A DNA stretch of 64,000 nucleotides from Lachnospira hominis (ex Liu et al. 2021) (lineage in GTDB: Bacteria > Bacillota > Clostridia > Lachnospirales > Lachnospiraceae). The notes under the pieces are model-generated. The model had not been told where the DNA came from, searched no databases, and saw nothing but the letters and a program-made list of their open reading frames with translations. A program made the translations under genes and the position numbers. The stretch covers positions 124,001-188,000 of the forward strand of contig NZ_JACOPD010000005.1 in NCBI RefSeq assembly GCF_014287955.1, read 5' to 3'. Shown one piece after another: positions 8,868-18,472 of the stretch; positions within the stretch are counted from its first letter, which is position 1, and the number at the start of each line of letters is the position of its first letter.

Positions 8868-11027
8868 ATGACAGATTTAAAGGCCATAAAAGATGATCTG
8901 GTTTTTGGACTGGATATAGGAACACGAAGTATTGTCGGAGTTGTTGGATACCTTTCACATCAGGTTTTTCATGTTGTGGCAATGGCTGAAGAAAAGCATG
9001 CAACAAGAGCAATGCTTGATGGACAGATTCATGATATATATAAAGTCGGTGATACAATACGACGGGTAAAGAACAGTCTCGAAAGACAGATCGGATTTGC
9101 TCTTACAGATGTTTGTATTGCAGCAGCCGGACGTGTATTAAAAACAGTAAATGCATCGGCAGAGTATGCGTTTGAAAATGAGACGAGGGTAACGCAGGAA
9201 CATATTTATTCACTTAATCTTCTTGCGGTTGAAAAGGCACATGCACAGGTTAATGAAAACAGTACGGATATACATTATTACTGTGTTGGAAATACACCCG
9301 TTAACTACAAACTTAACAGTTTTGATATAAGTAACCTTGAGGGACATAAAGCAGAAAAAATCGGAGTTGAACTTATTGCAACATTTCTTCCTGAAGAAGT
9401 CGTTGACGGACTTTATCAGGCAGTTGAATATGCAGGACTTCATGTGGCAAGCCTTACACTCGAGCCTATTGCGGCTATGAATGTTGCTATTCCGGAACAG
9501 TACAGGCTTCTTAATATCGGACTTATAGATGTCGGTGCGGGGACATCGGATATATGTCTCACAAAAGATGGAAGCATTATAGCATATGGAATGATTCCAC
9601 TTGCCGGTGATGAAATAACAGAAGTTATTGCAAAGACTTATCTTGTTGATTTTAATACTGCTGAGCAGATTAAAGTTGAAGCAAGTGATAAAAAAGAAGG
9701 GATTGTTGAGTTCAAGGATATAATGGGACTTACACAGAAAATTCCGGCAGAGCAGATACTTAAAGATTCGGAATCTGTTATAGATAAAATGGCTGATGCT
9801 GCAGCCCAAAAGATAATAGAGCTTAACGGGAACAGACCTGTAAATGCGGTATTTGTTGTTGGCGGTGGCGGAAAGATGGCAAGCTATACACAAAAGGTAG
9901 CTGAACATCTAGGCATTATGGCAGAGAGAGTAGCTGTGCGTGGAGAAGAAGTGCTCGGTTCAATTTCGTTTGATATTGACGGATTTAAAAAAGATTCATT
10001 ATATGTAACACCAATCGGAATATGTACGAATTATTACACACAGAAAAACAGTTTTATGTTTGTTACTGTCAATGGTGAGAGAATAAAAATGTATGATAAT
10101 AACAGACTTACAGTTGTTGATGCTGTTATGCAGGTAGGTTTTCCTAATGAAAAACTATTCCCACAGAGAGGCGGACAGCTTGAGTTTACTGTAAACGGAA
10201 AGACACGCCTTATACGTGGCGAGGCGGGCGATGGTGCTGTTATTATGATTAATGGGAAAAATGCCAATCTCAATACAAAGATTGAGCAGAATGATATTAT
10301 AGAAGTTAAAGAATCAACAGCAGGTGCGAAAGCGTCAACAACAATCGGCCAGCTTGATGAATTCAAGGCGACTGTTTCATTTATAGTAGATGATAAAAAA
10401 GTAAACTGTCCAAGATTTGCATATGTAAATGGAGAGTTGAAATCAGAGTTTTATGAGATAAATAATGGCGATAATATTTCCATGGCTGATTTTTACACGG
10501 TTGAGCAGTTGTTTACTTTTCTTGATATGGATATGTCAAACCTTAATATTTATGTAAATAATGAGCCGGCACAAAATGATACAAAAGTATATGAAAACTT
10601 CTCTGTAAAGACACATGGGCTTTCTGATTATACAGTATCATCAGGTTTTGATGATGAAACTTATTCAGAAGCTGAAGATATACAAGAAAATGCTGAATAT
10701 GCAGAAAATACAGAGCATACAGAATATGCAAAGTCTCATGAGGATAAAGCAGCCAAAGCAGGAGCCAATACTGAAGGAAATACAGTGCAGGAAGAAGTTA
10801 AGCAGAGTGATGATGTTGTAAAAGATATATTTGTTCTTATAAATCATCAGCCGGTTAAGCTTTCCGGAAAGAAAAAGTATGTGCTCGTTGACATATTTGA
10901 TTTTTATGATTTTGACCTCAGCAAGCCGCAGGGCTCTGATGTTGTTTTAAAACTTAACGGACAAAAAGCAGATTATCTTGCACCATTAAAAGATGGTGAT
11001 TTGATTGACTTATACTGGGAGGGCTGA
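8868..11027 (+). CDS. FtsA-like actin-family ATPase with long C-terminal extension
   Basis: Actin/Hsp70-superfamily protein closest by motif to FtsA, which tethers FtsZ to the membrane. The core (about residues 1-380) shows phosphate-1 (FGLDIGTRS, 13-21), an SHS2/1C region, phosphate-2 (LIDVGAGTSD, 219-228) and the adenosine motif (FVVGGGGKM, 329-337). FtsA is normally about 420 residues; this protein has 719. The extra part holds three similar beta-rich modules, each with an NG turn and a closing (D/N)GDxI- or NDII-like motif (about 395-480, 500-580, 650-719), separated by an acidic Glu/Asn/Thr-rich linker (about 596-650). No FtsA amphipathic tail is visible at the end. AGGAAAGGG precedes the ATG. 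It sits 2 bp before the MBL gene, away from ftsZ. Confidence 0.8.
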   Translation: MTDLKAIKDDLVFGLDIGTRSIVGVVGYLSHQVFHVVAMAEEKHATRAMLDGQIHDIYKVGDTIRRVKNSLERQIGFALTDVCIAAAGRVLKTVNASAEYAFENETRVTQEHIYSLNLLAVEKAHAQVNENSTDIHYYCVGNTPVNYKLNSFDISNLEGHKAEKIGVELIATFLPEEVVDGLYQAVEYAGLHVASLTLEPIAAMNVAIPEQYRLLNIGLIDVGAGTSDICLTKDGSIIAYGMIPLAGDEITEVIAKTYLVDFNTAEQIKVEASDKKEGIVEFKDIMGLTQKIPAEQILKDSESVIDKMADAAAQKIIELNGNRPVNAVFVVGGGGKMASYTQKVAEHLGIMAERVAVRGEEVLGSISFDIDGFKKDSLYVTPIGICTNYYTQKNSFMFVTVNGERIKMYDNNRLTVVDAVMQVGFPNEKLFPQRGGQLEFTVNGKTRLIRGEAGDGAVIMINGKNANLNTKIEQNDIIEVKESTAGAKASTTIGQLDEFKATVSFIVDDKKVNCPRFAYVNGELKSEFYEINNGDNISMADFYTVEQLFTFLDMDMSNLNIYVNNEPAQNDTKVYENFSVKTHGLSDYTVSSGFDDETYSEAEDIQENAEYAENTEHTEYAKSHEDKAAKAGANTEGNTVQEEVKQSDDVVKDIFVLINHQPVKLSGKKKYVLVDIFDFYDFDLSKPQGSDVVLKLNGQKADYLAPLKDGDLIDLYWEG

Positions 11028-11029
11028 AA

Positions 11030-11827
11030 ATGCGGCTGATGACGATTGCGAGCGGAAGCAGTGGAAATTGCATATATGTAGGCTCGGGAAATACACATAT
11101 TCTTATTGATTCAGGAATAAGCCGCAAAAAAATTGCAGATGGACTTGCACTTGCCGGACTTTCAATGAAAGATATTTCGGCTGTGTTTGTGACACATGAG
11201 CATATTGACCATATAAAAGGACTAGGTGTTATATCAAGGAAAGACTCAATTCCGATATATTCGACCAAAGGCACTATTCGTGGAATTAAAGAATGTTCAT
11301 CACTTGGAGAGATGGACGAGTCTCTTTTTAATGAGATAAATGCCGATGCGGATGTTTTCGTTAATGATTTGCAGATTCATCCTTTCAAGGTGTCACACGA
11401 TGCCAATGAACCGGTTGCATATACTGTAAAGTGCAAAGAAAAAAAGATTGGAATTGCGACTGACCTTGGATTTTATGATGATTACATAGTGGATAATATA
11501 AAAGGCTCACAGGCAATGCTTATAGAAGCAAATCATGATGTGAATCTTTTGCAGGTTGGAAGCTATCCATATTATCTTAAGCAAAGGATTCTTAGTAATA
11601 AAGGACACCTTTCAAATGAGACATCGGGGCATCTTATAGACAGCCTTCTGGAGAATGATGTTAAAAATATTTTTCTCGGGCATTTGAGTAAAGAGAATAA
11701 TTATGATAAACTAGCATATGAGACTGTCCGTCTTGAAATAGATATGAGTGACAGCGAGTACAGGGCTGATGATTTTGACATTACTGTTGCTAACCGCGAT
11801 ATACCGTCAAAGATAGTCGAAATCTAA
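11030..11827 (+). CDS. MBL-fold metallohydrolase, WalJ/YycJ type
   Basis: The 265-residue protein matches the YycJ/WalJ family, proposed to act as a 5'-3' DNA exonuclease or in cell-wall/replication coordination. The zinc motif THEHIDH gives His56, His58, Asp60 and His61; the N-terminal MRLMTIASGSSGN and the later GHLSNETSG are family-typical. In Bacillus walJ sits in the walRK operon; here it follows the FtsA-like gene by 2 bp, so co-translation is likely and a link to wall growth or division is possible (inference). Confidence 0.9.
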   Translation: MRLMTIASGSSGNCIYVGSGNTHILIDSGISRKKIADGLALAGLSMKDISAVFVTHEHIDHIKGLGVISRKDSIPIYSTKGTIRGIKECSSLGEMDESLFNEINADADVFVNDLQIHPFKVSHDANEPVAYTVKCKEKKIGIATDLGFYDDYIVDNIKGSQAMLIEANHDVNLLQVGSYPYYLKQRILSNKGHLSNETSGHLIDSLLENDVKNIFLGHLSKENNYDKLAYETVRLEIDMSDSEYRADDFDITVANRDIPSKIVEI

Positions 11828-11856
11828 AACAAAAGGAAAATATGGAGGAAAAAACA

Positions 11857-12129
11857 ATGAAAAAATGTGTGATTACAGTGGTTGGAAAGGATACAGTGGG
11901 TATTATAGCAAAGGTATGTTCATATCTTGCAGATAACAGAATTAATATTCTTGATATATCGCAGACAATAGTTTCTGGTTATTTTAACATGATGATGATT
12001 GTTGATATGTCACAGCCGGCAAAACCATATGATGATGTCATTTCTGATCTTGATAATCTTGGTGATGAAATCGGGGTTGCAATTAAATGTCAGCGTGAAG
12101 AAATTTTTGATATGATGCATCGTATATAA
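11857..12129 (+). CDS. ACT domain protein, UPF0237 family
   Basis: A 90-residue single ACT domain, the usual length for UPF0237. ACT domains bind amino acids or other small ligands. The start is ATG 11857 because GGAGG lies at 11844-11848, 8 bp upstream; an ATG at 11842 would put that site inside the gene. It is followed 22 bp later by its usual partner, UPF0210. The pair is conserved in many Firmicutes but has no settled function. Confidence 0.9.
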   Translation: MKKCVITVVGKDTVGIIAKVCSYLADNRINILDISQTIVSGYFNMMMIVDMSQPAKPYDDVISDLDNLGDEIGVAIKCQREEIFDMMHRI

Positions 12130-12151
12130 TCGTCAGAAGAAGGAGAAGTCA

Positions 12152-13516
12152 ATGATTAACATATTTGAAGTAACTGAAACTAATAAGATGGTGGAGAAAG
12201 AGAATCTTGATGTAAGAACTATTACAATGGGTATTAATCTTCTTGACTGTGCAAGTGAAAATCTTGACGAAGTAAACGAAAAGATTTACAAAAAAATTAC
12301 AACTCTTGCGAAAGACCTTGTTTCTACAGGAGAGAGCATTGCAAAAGAATTTGGTGTTCCTATTGTAAATAAGAGAATATCAATTACACCAATTTCACTT
12401 GTAGGTGCTGCAGCATGTAAGACACCACAGGATTATGTTACTATTGCAAAGACTCTTGATAAGGCAGCACATGAAGTCGGAGTAAACTTTATTGGTGGAT
12501 ACTCTGCAATCGTATCTAAAGGGATGACAAGAAGTGATGAACTTCTTATCCGTTCAATACCTGAGGCTATGGCTTCAACAGAGCTTATATGCAGTTCTGT
12601 TAATGTCGGTTCAACAAAGACTGGTATTAACATGGATGCAGTGCGTCTTATGGGACAGATAGTAAAAGAGACAGCAGAAAAGACAAAGGATGCAGATTCG
12701 CTTGGATGTGCAAAGCTTGTTGTTTTATGTAATGCACCTGATGATAATCCTTTTATGGCGGGAGCATTTCACGGCGTTTCAGAAGATGATGCGATTATCA
12801 ATGTCGGTGTAAGCGGTCCTGGCGTTGTTAAATATGCACTTGAAAGTGTACGCGGTGAAAGTTTTGAGGTATTATGCGAGACTATTAAAAAGACAGCTTT
12901 CAAGATTACAAGAGTTGGACAGCTCGTTGCACAGGAAGCATCAAAGAGACTCGGAATACCATTTGGTATCATAGATTTATCACTTGCTCCTACACCGGCT
13001 ATCGGTGACAGCGTTGCTGATATTCTTGAAGAAATCGGACTTGAGCACGCAGGAGCACCGGGAACAACAGCAGCACTTGCACTTTTAAATGACCAGGTTA
13101 AAAAGGGTGGTGTAATGGCTTCTTCTTATGTTGGCGGATTAAGTGGTGCATTTATTCCTGTAAGTGAAGACCAGGGTATGATTAATGCTGTTAATGCGGG
13201 AGCATTGTGCATTGAAAAGCTTGAAGCCATGACTTGCGTATGTTCTGTAGGACTTGATATGATTGCAATTCCGGGAGATACAAAGGCTGAGACAATTTCA
13301 GGAATTATTGCGGATGAAGCTGCAATCGGTATGGTAAACCAGAAGACAACAGCTGTAAGAGTTATTCCTGTTGTCGGAAAGGGTGTCGGAGAGACTGTAG
13401 AATTCGGCGGACTTCTCGGATATGCACCTATTATGCCGGTCAACCAGTTTGACTGTTCTGCATTTGTAAACAGAAAAGGAAGAATTCCTGCACCAATCCA
13501 CAGTTTTAAGAATTAA
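12152..13516 (+). CDS. UPF0210 (DUF711, PFL-like) family protein
   Basis: A 454-residue protein of the UPF0210/DUF711 family, structurally related to pyruvate formate-lyase and ribonucleotide reductase barrels but without a demonstrated reaction. Length and sequence (for example the segment [18 protein letters not shown]) fit the family. I see no obvious glycyl-radical motif near its C-terminus. AGAAGGAG precedes the ATG. The upstream ACT protein is probably its regulatory or ligand-sensing partner (inference from conserved pairing). Confidence 0.9.
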   Translation: MINIFEVTETNKMVEKENLDVRTITMGINLLDCASENLDEVNEKIYKKITTLAKDLVSTGESIAKEFGVPIVNKRISITPISLVGAAACKTPQDYVTIAKTLDKAAHEVGVNFIGGYSAIVSKGMTRSDELLIRSIPEAMASTELICSSVNVGSTKTGINMDAVRLMGQIVKETAEKTKDADSLGCAKLVVLCNAPDDNPFMAGAFHGVSEDDAIINVGVSGPGVVKYALESVRGESFEVLCETIKKTAFKITRVGQLVAQEASKRLGIPFGIIDLSLAPTPAIGDSVADILEEIGLEHAGAPGTTAALALLNDQVKKGGVMASSYVGGLSGAFIPVSEDQGMINAVNAGALCIEKLEAMTCVCSVGLDMIAIPGDTKAETISGIIADEAAIGMVNQKTTAVRVIPVVGKGVGETVEFGGLLGYAPIMPVNQFDCSAFVNRKGRIPAPIHSFKN

Positions 13517-13521
13517 TTAAA

Positions 13522-14025
13522 ATGGAAGAGTATGTTAATATAAATCACACATTTGAACCGGTATATGATAAAAATACAAGAATATTGATTCTTGGTACAT
13601 TTCCGTCTGTTAAATCAAGAGAATATGGATTTTATTATGGGCACCCGCAAAACCGTTTTTGGCGGGTGCTTTCTGGAATTACAGATTCGCAGCTGCCTGT
13701 TTCAATACAGGAAAAGAAAGAATTTTTATTATCGCATCATATAGGAATCTGGGATGTAATAAAGAGCTGTACAATAAAAGGTTCTGACGACAGCAGCATA
13801 AAAAATGTTACAGTTAATGATTTTACAAAAATATTAAACAAATCAGACATACGGGCAATATTTGCGAACGGAAATAAGGCATATGACCTGTATGAAAAAT
13901 ATGTCTTTGAAACGGTTGGAATTAAAGCTGTGAAACTGCCGTCAACAAGCCCGGCAAACGCAAGGTGGAATCTTGAAAAACTTGAAACGGCATATAGTGG
14001 GATGCTGAAATATATAGCGGATTAA
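13522..14025 (+). CDS. DNA-deoxyinosine/uracil glycosylase (UDG superfamily)
   Basis: The 167-residue protein matches the small UDG-superfamily group that removes hypoxanthine or uracil from DNA. Markers are LILGTFPS near residue 30 (motif 1 region), YYGHPQNRFWR, and the C-terminal LPSTSPANAR (substrate-binding loop). It starts 5 bp after the UPF0210 stop with no clear Shine-Dalgarno site, so translation is probably coupled. Substrate choice within the family cannot be told. Confidence 0.85.
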   Translation: MEEYVNINHTFEPVYDKNTRILILGTFPSVKSREYGFYYGHPQNRFWRVLSGITDSQLPVSIQEKKEFLLSHHIGIWDVIKSCTIKGSDDSSIKNVTVNDFTKILNKSDIRAIFANGNKAYDLYEKYVFETVGIKAVKLPSTSPANARWNLEKLETAYSGMLKYIAD

Positions 14026-14047
14026 TATATATAACGGATTAATATAT

Positions 14048-14083
14048 AACAAGGAGTTTATGCTATGAACTCCTTGTTATTTT
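14048..14083. terminator. Bidirectional terminator between convergent genes
   Basis: Perfect 11-bp inverted repeat AACAAGGAGTT (14048-14058) / AACTCCTTGTT (14068-14078), with T-rich sequence on one side and A/T on the other. It overlaps the stop codon of the minus-strand gene. Confidence 0.75.
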
Positions 14084-15342
14084 ATATATAAAGGCTGTCT
14101 GAATTCGTCTTTATTTATTGTGCCGGATTTTGTGTATACAATCTGGTTGTATAAAGATGCGGCATGAATGTCGTCGGTTAAAAGATTTTTGTAATCGGCA
14201 GCTTTTGTGATTATCGGAACAGGACATGTCTTTTTGATTTGACTTAGATATTCACGGCCTTTTTTGTCAAAACCAAGAATTCTTATATATGGAAGAGACT
14301 CATATTGCGATATATTTTCTTTTTTTATATCAAGAATAATATGCATAAGGCACCGGCTCAGCCTCGAATAAGTAAAGCCGCGTGTTTTTATTTTTTCAAT
14401 AAATCCATTAAATGAGTCGCAGCCTGTAAATGATGAATATATACGGCATGCAAGGTCTTTATTAATGTCATGGTATGCACATAATGTTTCAATGCATGCA
14501 TTTTTATTATATTTGGCAATATAAAAAATGTTTGAAATTTTGTAATTCAGCATAGAAGAAAAATCATCAGCATATATAAGTGCATTGTTCTGGCTTTCGG
14601 ATGCTAATATATTGTACATCGCTTCGGGCATGACATTTTGAAGCTCTTTTATATTTTTGCAGCGGCTGTCATTGTTTTTGTGTATGCCGCTGTCATGCAA
14701 AATTTTTCTTATTGCAGATGCACTGGCTATATTTTCATGAATTTCGTTGTCGTGGTAACCGCTTATTTTTCTTGTGAGTGCGACAGGAGTGACAGCACTT
14801 TCTGATTTTATTATTTCTTTTATATATTCGATTGCTAAAATATTATTTGGTGATGAAATTAATCTGCTTATATCATCTGATTTAAAAAATTCTGATAACG
14901 CTTTAGCTCTGGCAGTTGGAAATGAATCTCCGCATGTGAGGGCTTTTTTTAGATGCTTTTTGTATTCATCGGGCTCGTTGACAAGTGTTATTGCTATTTT
15001 TTTCAGCATTTGGATATCAGCATTTTCACATCCGAAAGAAATGAAAGATGCATTTAATGCGTTAAGTGTCGCTACGGCACCTGCTGCGAAAATTTCCGCA
15101 CTTGAAACAGCATAAAATAAAGGCAGTTCAACTACAAGATTTACGCCGGAATCAACGGCAGCACGGCATCGTTTGTATTTGTCAGTTATGGCAGGAATTC
15201 CACGCTGCACAAAATTACCGCTCATAACAGCGATTGCAATATCTGCATTTGTAATTTCGAGCGATTTTTGAAGGTGATATAAGTGCCCATTATGGAATGG
15301 GTTATATTCGGTTACAAGACCGGCTGCTTTTATATTCTGCAT
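14077..15342 (-). CDS. tmcAL: tRNA(Met) cytidine acetate ligase (TmcAL, YlbM family)
   Basis: Acetylates C34 of elongator tRNA-Met using acetate and ATP. The 421-residue product begins with the nucleotidyltransferase motif EYNPFHNGH and continues with MSGNFVQRG and VELPLFYAVSSAE, all family hallmarks. The start at 15342 has CGGAG a few bases upstream; a longer reading from 15396 lacks one. It is transcribed opposite to its neighbours and diverges from pta, which makes the acetyl phosphate used for acetate; that link is only suggestive. Confidence 0.92.
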   Translation of the reverse strand: MQNIKAAGLVTEYNPFHNGHLYHLQKSLEITNADIAIAVMSGNFVQRGIPAITDKYKRCRAAVDSGVNLVVELPLFYAVSSAEIFAAGAVATLNALNASFISFGCENADIQMLKKIAITLVNEPDEYKKHLKKALTCGDSFPTARAKALSEFFKSDDISRLISSPNNILAIEYIKEIIKSESAVTPVALTRKISGYHDNEIHENIASASAIRKILHDSGIHKNNDSRCKNIKELQNVMPEAMYNILASESQNNALIYADDFSSMLNYKISNIFYIAKYNKNACIETLCAYHDINKDLACRIYSSFTGCDSFNGFIEKIKTRGFTYSRLSRCLMHIILDIKKENISQYESLPYIRILGFDKKGREYLSQIKKTCPVPIITKAADYKNLLTDDIHAASLYNQIVYTKSGTINKDEFRQPLYIK

Positions 15343-15433
15343 TTTTAACTCCGTTTTACGCACAATAAAGTGTTTTATATATAAATATTTTAACATACTT
15401 AACTTTGTGCGGCAAATAAAACAATATAATAAC

Positions 15434-15462
15434 TTGTACTTGCCAAAAATTTGGTATATAAT
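15434..15462 (+). promoter_or_regulatory. Promoter of pta-ackA
   Basis: TTGTAC (15434-15439), 17-bp spacer, perfect TATAAT (15457-15462). The spacer holds a small palindrome CCAAAAATTTGG (15443-15454). Confidence 0.65.
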
Positions 15463-15526
15463 TTAGAAAAAGTATTGTAAGTGATACTTATTGATATTTA
15501 CATAATACAAGGAGGAGTCAGTAATC

Positions 15527-16525
15527 ATGGCATTTATTGACACAATTAAAGAAAAAGCTAAGGCAGACAAGAAGACTATTGTATTGCCAGAATCTATGGA
15601 TAAGAGAACATATGAGGCTGCTGAGAAGATTTTAAAGGAAGGTATCGCTAATCTTATTATTATCGGTACACCTGAAGAAATCGCTGAGAACGGCAAGGGT
15701 TATGATATTTCAGGTGCAACAGTTGTTGATCCTTTTAACGACCCTAACAAGCAGAAGTATATTGATAAGTTTGTAGAATTAAGAGCTAAGAAGGGTGTTA
15801 CACCTGAGCAGGCTAAAGAGATGATGGAGAAGGATTACATGTACTATGCATGTCTTATGTGCAAGTGCGGTGATGCTGATGGTGCTGTTTCTGGTGCATG
15901 CCATTCAACAGGTAACACAATCAGACCAGCTTTACAGCTTCTTAAATGTAAGCCGGGCGTAAGCAGCACATCAGGCTTCTTCCTTATGGAAGTTCCTGAT
16001 TGTGAACTTGGTGAGAATGGTCTTTTCGTATTTGCAGACTGTGCTGTTAATATTGACCCTGATTCAGAACATCTTGCTGAGATTGCAGCTTTATCAGCTC
16101 AGTCATTCGAGATGTTTGTTGGAAAGCCTGCTAAGGTTGCTATGCTTTCATTCTCATCATATGGCAGTGCAAAGCATGAGAGAGTAGATCTTGTTTCAGA
16201 GGCTACAAAGATTGCTAAAGAGAAATATCCAGAACTCGCTGTTGACGGAGAACTTCAGTTAGATGCTGCATTAGTTCCAGAAGTAGCTGCATTAAAGGCT
16301 CCAGGTTCACCAGTTGCCGGCAAAGCTAATACATTAGTATTCCCTTCACTTGAAGCAGGAAATATTGGATACAAGCTTGTTCAGAGACTTGCAAAGGCTG
16401 AGGCTTATGGTCCTGTTCTTCAGGGTCTTTCAATGCCTGTTAATGACCTTTCAAGAGGATGTTTCGCTGATGATATCGTTGGTACAGTAGCTTTAACAGC
16501 AGTACAGGCTCAGATGTCAAAGTAA
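15527..16525 (+). CDS. pta: Phosphate acetyltransferase
   Basis: Converts acetyl-CoA and phosphate to acetyl phosphate; 332 residues, the short catalytic-domain-only form. Recognisable segments include IVLPESMDKRT at the start and GPVLQGLSMPVNDLSRG near the end. GGAGGAG lies at 15511-15517. It lies 63 bp before ackA, and its coding sequence looks strongly optimised (regular use of AAG, GCT and GTT), fitting a highly expressed fermentation gene. Confidence 0.97.
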   Translation: MAFIDTIKEKAKADKKTIVLPESMDKRTYEAAEKILKEGIANLIIIGTPEEIAENGKGYDISGATVVDPFNDPNKQKYIDKFVELRAKKGVTPEQAKEMMEKDYMYYACLMCKCGDADGAVSGACHSTGNTIRPALQLLKCKPGVSSTSGFFLMEVPDCELGENGLFVFADCAVNIDPDSEHLAEIAALSAQSFEMFVGKPAKVAMLSFSSYGSAKHERVDLVSEATKIAKEKYPELAVDGELQLDAALVPEVAALKAPGSPVAGKANTLVFPSLEAGNIGYKLVQRLAKAEAYGPVLQGLSMPVNDLSRGCFADDIVGTVALTAVQAQMSK

Positions 16526-16588
16526 TTTACAAAGACATTATTTAAAAAGCAATTAGTAAAAGTATTATTTAAGGAGAATTTTTTAAAT

Positions 16589-17788
16589 ATGAACATTTTA
16601 GTATTAAACTGTGGAAGCTCATCACTTAAATACCAGTTGATTAACATGGATGATGAGAGCGTAATTGCAAAAGGTCTTGTAGAAAGAATCGGTATTGAAG
16701 GTTCTATTCTTACACATAAGCCAACAGGCAAAGACAAATATGTTGTTGAGACACCTATGAAGGATCACAACATTGCTGTAAAACTTGTACTTGACGCTCT
16801 TATGGATGCAGAACATGGCGTTATTAAGTCAACAGACGAAATCGCTGCTGTAGGTCACAGAGTTCTTCATGCAGGCGAGAAATATATCGAGTCATGTATC
16901 GTTACAGAAGATGTTAAGAAAGTTGTAAGAGAGTGTTTCGATTTGGGACCTCTTCACAATCCGGCTAACTTAATTGGTATTGAGGCTGTTGAGGCTGCTA
17001 TGCCAGGTAAGCCAAATGTGGCTGTATGGGATACAGCATTCGGTGGAACAATGGAGCCAAAAGCATATCTTTATGCTATTCCTCGTGAATATTATGAGAA
17101 ATATGGCGTAAGAAGATATGGTTTCCACGGAACAAGCCACAGCTTTGTATCTAAAGAAACTATCAAGTTTGCTAATCTTAATCCAGAGACAGCAAAAGTT
17201 ATTGTTTGCCACCTCGGTAACGGTGCTTCAATTTCAGCATCAATCGGCGGCAAGTGTGTAGATACATCTATGGGTCTTACTCCGCTTGAAGGACTTATCA
17301 TGGGTACACGTTCAGGTGATCTTGACCCTGCAATTATTGAATATCTTTGCAACCATGAGAATTTAACTGTAAGCGAGATGCTTAATATTCTTAATAAAAA
17401 GTCTGGTGTTCTTGGCATGTCAGGCGGTATTTCATCTGACTTCAGAGACCTTAATGCTGCAGCTAACGAAGGAAATGAGATTGCTAAGGTTACACTTGAG
17501 GCATATGCTTACAGAGTTGCTAAGTACATCGGTTCTTACACAGCAGCAATGAATGGTGTAGATGCAATCACATTTACAGCAGGTGTAGGTGAGAACGCAG
17601 CATGGTTAAGACCAATGGTTTGCAAGTATCTTGGATTCCTCGGAGTTAAGCTTGATGAAGCCGCTTCTGAGAAGGCTTGTGGCGTTGAAGGCATTATTTC
17701 AACAGCTGATTCAAAGGTTAAACTTTGTGTAATTCCTACTAATGAGGAACTTGCTATTGCAAGAGAGACATTAGCATTAGTTAAATAA
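16589..17788 (+). CDS. ackA: Acetate kinase
   Basis: Makes ATP and acetate from acetyl phosphate. The 399-residue length is normal. Motifs: NCGSSSLKY at residues 7-15, GFHGTSH, HLGNGAS and GLTPLEGLMMGTR-like phosphate-binding segments. AAGGAG stands about 12 bp before the ATG. With pta it forms the acetate branch; adhE at 40 kb gives the ethanol branch. Confidence 0.98.
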   Translation: MNILVLNCGSSSLKYQLINMDDESVIAKGLVERIGIEGSILTHKPTGKDKYVVETPMKDHNIAVKLVLDALMDAEHGVIKSTDEIAAVGHRVLHAGEKYIESCIVTEDVKKVVRECFDLGPLHNPANLIGIEAVEAAMPGKPNVAVWDTAFGGTMEPKAYLYAIPREYYEKYGVRRYGFHGTSHSFVSKETIKFANLNPETAKVIVCHLGNGASISASIGGKCVDTSMGLTPLEGLIMGTRSGDLDPAIIEYLCNHENLTVSEMLNILNKKSGVLGMSGGISSDFRDLNAAANEGNEIAKVTLEAYAYRVAKYIGSYTAAMNGVDAITFTAGVGENAAWLRPMVCKYLGFLGVKLDEAASEKACGVEGIISTADSKVKLCVIPTNEELAIARETLALVK

Positions 17789-17839
17789 TTTTGTCTGACA
17801 AATTTTTTATAAATTTTGTTTAATAAATTAAATATTTTG

Positions 17840-17868
17840 TTGACAAATATTGTAGCGGTGCGTATAAT
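17840..17868 (+). promoter_or_regulatory. Consensus promoter of the yceD-rpmF operon
   Basis: Perfect TTGACA (17840-17845) and TATAAT (17863-17868) separated by 17 bp. A 9-bp inverted repeat CGGTGCGTA / TACGCACCG (17856-17864 and 17911-17919) overlaps the -10 box. Confidence 0.85.
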
Positions 17869-17944
17869 AGACAAAGTGTGGTAAACGTAATTGCGTTATG
17901 CTTTGACTTTTACGCACCGTATATAGTGTGAATTGGAGACAATT

Positions 17945-18469
17945 ATGCTAATTGATTTAAGAAAGCTTCTATCCGGTACAGAGGATGAACTTACAGTCAG
18001 TGCTTGTCTTGATATGGACAAGTTCGATGACGGTTTGAACAGTTATGAGATTGTAAGTAAAGAGCCGTTTGAATTAAAGATTGTGAAGGTCGGCAAGTCC
18101 AAGCTTCATATTATCTGCAGTGGTTCGGTTGATATGAATATTCCCTGCGACAGATGCCTTAAACCTGTATTGACAAGCGTCAGTTTTGATATTGATGATA
18201 CTGTTGAGATGGAAGAGAATGCATCTGAGGATGAAGAGCCAGAAGAAAAAGACTATATTGATGGATACAGCCTCGACGTTGACAGACTTGTTTTCGGCGA
18301 ATTATTGTTATCCATGCCAGGGAAAGTCTTATGTAAAGATGACTGCAAGGGATTATGTCCTGTTTGCGGAACAGATTTGAATGTCACTGAATGTGATTGT
18401 GAAAAGGAATCCCTGGATCCCAGAATGTCTGTTTTCAAAGATATTTTAAACAATTTTAAGGAGGTGTAA
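17945..18469 (+). CDS. yceD: YceD/DUF177 family protein
   Basis: The 174-residue protein belongs to DUF177 (YceD), needed in plants and bacteria for normal 23S rRNA accumulation. An N-terminal beta-rich part carries PCDRCLKPV, a middle part is acidic, and the C-terminus has a cysteine-rich knuckle (CKDDCKGLCPVCG) likely to bind a metal. ATG 17945 has GGAG 6 bp upstream. It lies just before rpmF, its near-universal neighbour. Confidence 0.9.
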   Translation: MLIDLRKLLSGTEDELTVSACLDMDKFDDGLNSYEIVSKEPFELKIVKVGKSKLHIICSGSVDMNIPCDRCLKPVLTSVSFDIDDTVEMEENASEDEEPEEKDYIDGYSLDVDRLVFGELLLSMPGKVLCKDDCKGLCPVCGTDLNVTECDCEKESLDPRMSVFKDILNNFKEV

Positions 18470-18472
18470 CCT

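Noticed and set aside
9210..9908. 232-residue minus-strand reading frame inside the FtsA-like gene
   Set aside because: Cys/His/Tyr-rich shadow of a strongly supported + strand gene; no ribosome site or family features.
12152..13516. Pyruvate formate-lyase
   Set aside because: The family is only structurally PFL-like; no glycyl-radical motif and no activase gene.
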